A stretch of 24,076 nucleotides of DNA. It comes from DASXMX01 sp036794395 (GTDB taxonomy: Bacteria > Planctomycetota > Phycisphaerae > Tepidisphaerales > Tepidisphaeraceae). Shown here piece by piece: positions 22,329 through 24,076 of this stretch (the stretch's first letter is position 1; the number at the start of each line of letters is the position of its first letter). The stretch spans positions 1 to 24,076 of the forward strand of contig DAIRGS010000083.1 in the NCBI GenBank assembly GCA_036794395.1, given 5' to 3'. Made by a program: the position numbers and the translations under genes. Below the pieces are notes generated by a model that was not told where the DNA came from, did no database searches, and saw only the letters and a list, made by a program, of their open reading frames with translations.

Positions 22329-23842
22329 TGAGCAGCCAAGATAGTGTAATCATCCGGAAGCTGTCGACCGGCGTGCCGGGCCTCGATGAAATCCTCGGGG
22401 GCGGCCTGCCGGAGTTCTCCTTCAACATCATCGCCGGCTCTCCCGGCGGCGGGAAGACCACCCTGGCCCACCAAATCGTTTTCGCCAACGCAACACCCGA
22501 GCGCCCCGCGCTATTCTTTACGGTGCTGGGCGAACCGGCCATCAAAATGCTGCGCTATCAGCAGCAATACGATTTCTTCGATCAGGCAAAGCTCAATTCC
22601 GCCGTGCGTTTTATCAACCTCAGCCATGTTGTGCTGGAGAAAGATCTCGAGGCGGTGCTGGCCGAGATCGTCAGGGAGGTCGAAGCAGCCAATCCCGGCA
22701 TCGTCGTCGTGGACTCGTTCCGCACCGTGGTGCGCAAGGCTCAAACGTCCAGCCCCTCTGATCTTGAACTCCAGGCATTTATCCAGCGTTTGGCCCTTCA
22801 TCTGACCAGCTGGCAGGCTACCACCTTCCTGATCGGGGAATACGTCGAATCGGAGATCCGCGACAACCCCGTCTTCACGGTCGCCGACGGGCTGATATGG
22901 CTTTATCAGCATGTGGAGCGGAACTCGATCGTCCGCAAGATGCAGATCATGAAATTGCGCGGACAGGCCTCGGTGCCGGGCCTCCATACCTTCCGGATCA
23001 CCGATGCCGGGCTGCAATGCTTCCCGCGCACCTTCGGGCTTGGCGAATCGTCGGACGCTCCCAAGGGCGAGCGCCGTCTCTCCATCGGTATCCCCGAATT
23101 CGACGCGGTGATGGGCGGCGGCATCCCCGAAGGCGACAGCCTGCTGTTGGCCGGGCCTTCTGGGTCGGGCAAATCCGTCCTGGCGTCGCAGTTCATCGCC
23201 GAAGGCCTGCGCCATGGCGAGCCGGGCGTCGTCGCCATCTTCGAGGAGCTTCCCGGCGCGTACATCCGGCGAGCCGCCAAGCTCGGACTCGATCTCGACA
23301 CGCCCCAGAAAGAGGGCACCCTGAAGGTGATTTATATCCGGCCGCTGGACCTCTCGGTGGATGAAATGGTGCATGCCGTCATCCACGCAGTCAAAGAAAT
23401 TGGCGCCAAGCGGGTCGTGCTCGACTCGCTGGTTGGCTTTGAGCTGGCGCTGGCCCCCGACTTTCGCCACGACTTCCGCGAATCTCTTTATCGGATGATC
23501 GGCGCCCTGACCCGGCTGGGCGTGACCGTCGTCAGCACCGTGGAGGTCGATGAGAACTTCACTTCATTGAACCTGAGCAACTTTGCCATCTCGTTTCTCG
23601 CCGAAGACATCGTGCGCCTGCGGTACATCTCGCTCAATGGGCAGATGCGTAAGATGCTGCTGGTAGTGAAGATGCGCGGCAGCGAGCACAGCATTGACAT
23701 GTGGGAATACTCGATCACCGCCAAGGGTGTGGTCATGGGCGAGCGGCTGAGGGGGTATCGGGGTCTTACCACCGGCATTCCAGGGCCGTGGGCGGCGCAA
23801 TCCGCTGGCTTTTCGCCCCCCGGGTCAGGCCCTGAAACCTGA
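22325..23842 (+). CDS. KaiC-family two-domain RecA-like ATPase
   Basis: This 505-residue protein has tandem KaiC domains. CI starts STGVPGLDEILGGGLPE and has P-loop GSPGGGKTT (38-46) and VVVDSF as Walker B; the paired catalytic glutamates of KaiC are here G69-E70. CII starts SIGIPEFDAVMGGGIPEG and has GPSGSGKS (277-284), E307-E308 and VVLDSL. In CII, gap-free alignment around the cyanobacterial phosphosites puts S423 at Ser431, F424 at Thr432 and S418 at Thr426, so only part of the dual site is kept. The C-terminal tail is Gly/Pro-rich. The frame is open upstream to 22277, but ATG 22325, overlapping the previous stop, is preferred. No kaiA or kaiB is present; the role is likely signalling or timing-related, unproven. 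Confidence 0.9.
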   Translation: MMSSQDSVIIRKLSTGVPGLDEILGGGLPEFSFNIIAGSPGGGKTTLAHQIVFANATPERPALFFTVLGEPAIKMLRYQQQYDFFDQAKLNSAVRFINLSHVVLEKDLEAVLAEIVREVEAANPGIVVVDSFRTVVRKAQTSSPSDLELQAFIQRLALHLTSWQATTFLIGEYVESEIRDNPVFTVADGLIWLYQHVERNSIVRKMQIMKLRGQASVPGLHTFRITDAGLQCFPRTFGLGESSDAPKGERRLSIGIPEFDAVMGGGIPEGDSLLLAGPSGSGKSVLASQFIAEGLRHGEPGVVAIFEELPGAYIRRAAKLGLDLDTPQKEGTLKVIYIRPLDLSVDEMVHAVIHAVKEIGAKRVVLDSLVGFELALAPDFRHDFRESLYRMIGALTRLGVTVVSTVEVDENFTSLNLSNFAISFLAEDIVRLRYISLNGQMRKMLLVVKMRGSEHSIDMWEYSITAKGVVMGERLRGYRGLTTGIPGPWAAQSAGFSPPGSGPET

Positions 23843-24024
23843 AGCAAATAGTCCCAAGCGACCTCAGCTGATACGGTCTGGCCAAGGCAGGCGATCCAGT
23901 TCGGGCGGAGGGCGTGCGTGACAGTTGCGGGGTCCGCTCCTTACTCCCTCCACCGGTACGCCGCTTGTCATTACCCACAACTTTGTAAGGTCGGTGCGAA
24001 CGATCGAAAACGCGGCATTTCGTA

Positions 24025-24047
24025 GGGGCGGACCCCCGTGTCCGCCC
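24025..24047. repeat. GGGGCGGAC palindromic repeat at the window edge
   Basis: GGGCGGACCCCCGTGTCCGCCC contains arms GGGCGGAC and GTCCGCCC, and the last bases of the window (GCGGGCGGAC) start another similar unit. The GTAGGGGCGGAC type is a frequent dispersed palindrome in bacterial intergenic DNA. The 234 bases after the KaiC-family stop show no gene. Confidence 0.65.
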
Positions 24048-24076
24048 AGGTTGTCCGACGAAGCACGCGGGCGGAC

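Noticed and set aside
22511..23470. 319-codon minus-strand ORF
   Set aside because: Antisense shadow of the KaiC-family gene.

Overview
The window looks like chromosomal DNA from a Planctomycetota bacterium, or a close relative. This is inferred from an FtsK/WXG-type secretion locus, an archaeal/eukaryotic-type prolyl-tRNA synthetase, a two-domain KaiC-family ATPase, and gaps between genes that are full of long palindromic repeats. No rRNA or other taxonomic marker is present, so the assignment is not proven.

1-6.0 kb, plus strand: a compact cluster resembling a type VII (ESX/Ess) secretion system. Two small proteins carry a WXG100-like W-x-D turn. Between them lies a 342-residue helical protein with a W-Q-G motif. 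A 1321-residue membrane-anchored FtsK/EccC-like ATPase follows; it has three tandem ATPase-like domains, of which only the middle one has intact Walker motifs. At 6.2 kb there is a 48-residue ORF with its own Shine-Dalgarno and terminator. Its N-terminal part matches the YxxPxLxxxGxxxxxT leader motif of lasso-type RiPP precursors. It is followed by a tandem FHA-domain protein. In Firmicutes the two FHA domains are fused to the EssC ATPase, so this locus looks like a split version with a RiPP-like peptide gene between the halves. This is the most novel part of the window.

7.8-10.4 kb, minus strand: a likely operon encoding an unrecognised protein, a GroES-like protein, a degenerate response-regulator receiver and a NifS/IscS cysteine desulfurase. 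Divergent from it is glnB (PII), which lacks the usual modified tyrosine.

11.2-19.0 kb: proS and the NADH-sensing repressor gene rex on the minus strand. Divergent from rex are gapA and then pdhABC (pyruvate dehydrogenase E1 alpha, E1 beta and E2), on the plus strand. Together these are glycolysis to acetyl-CoA beside a redox sensor. Almost every gap here holds a different long inverted repeat, including both junctions inside the pdh operon.

19.0-24.1 kb: a near-palindromic dispersed element (second copy at the left edge of the window), a perfect-looking 29-bp-arm hairpin, a VOC/glyoxalase-family gene, an orphan TadG-like pseudopilus/surface protein (minus strand), and a small unknown gene translationally coupled to a KaiC-family ATPase. 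The window ends in another short palindromic repeat.
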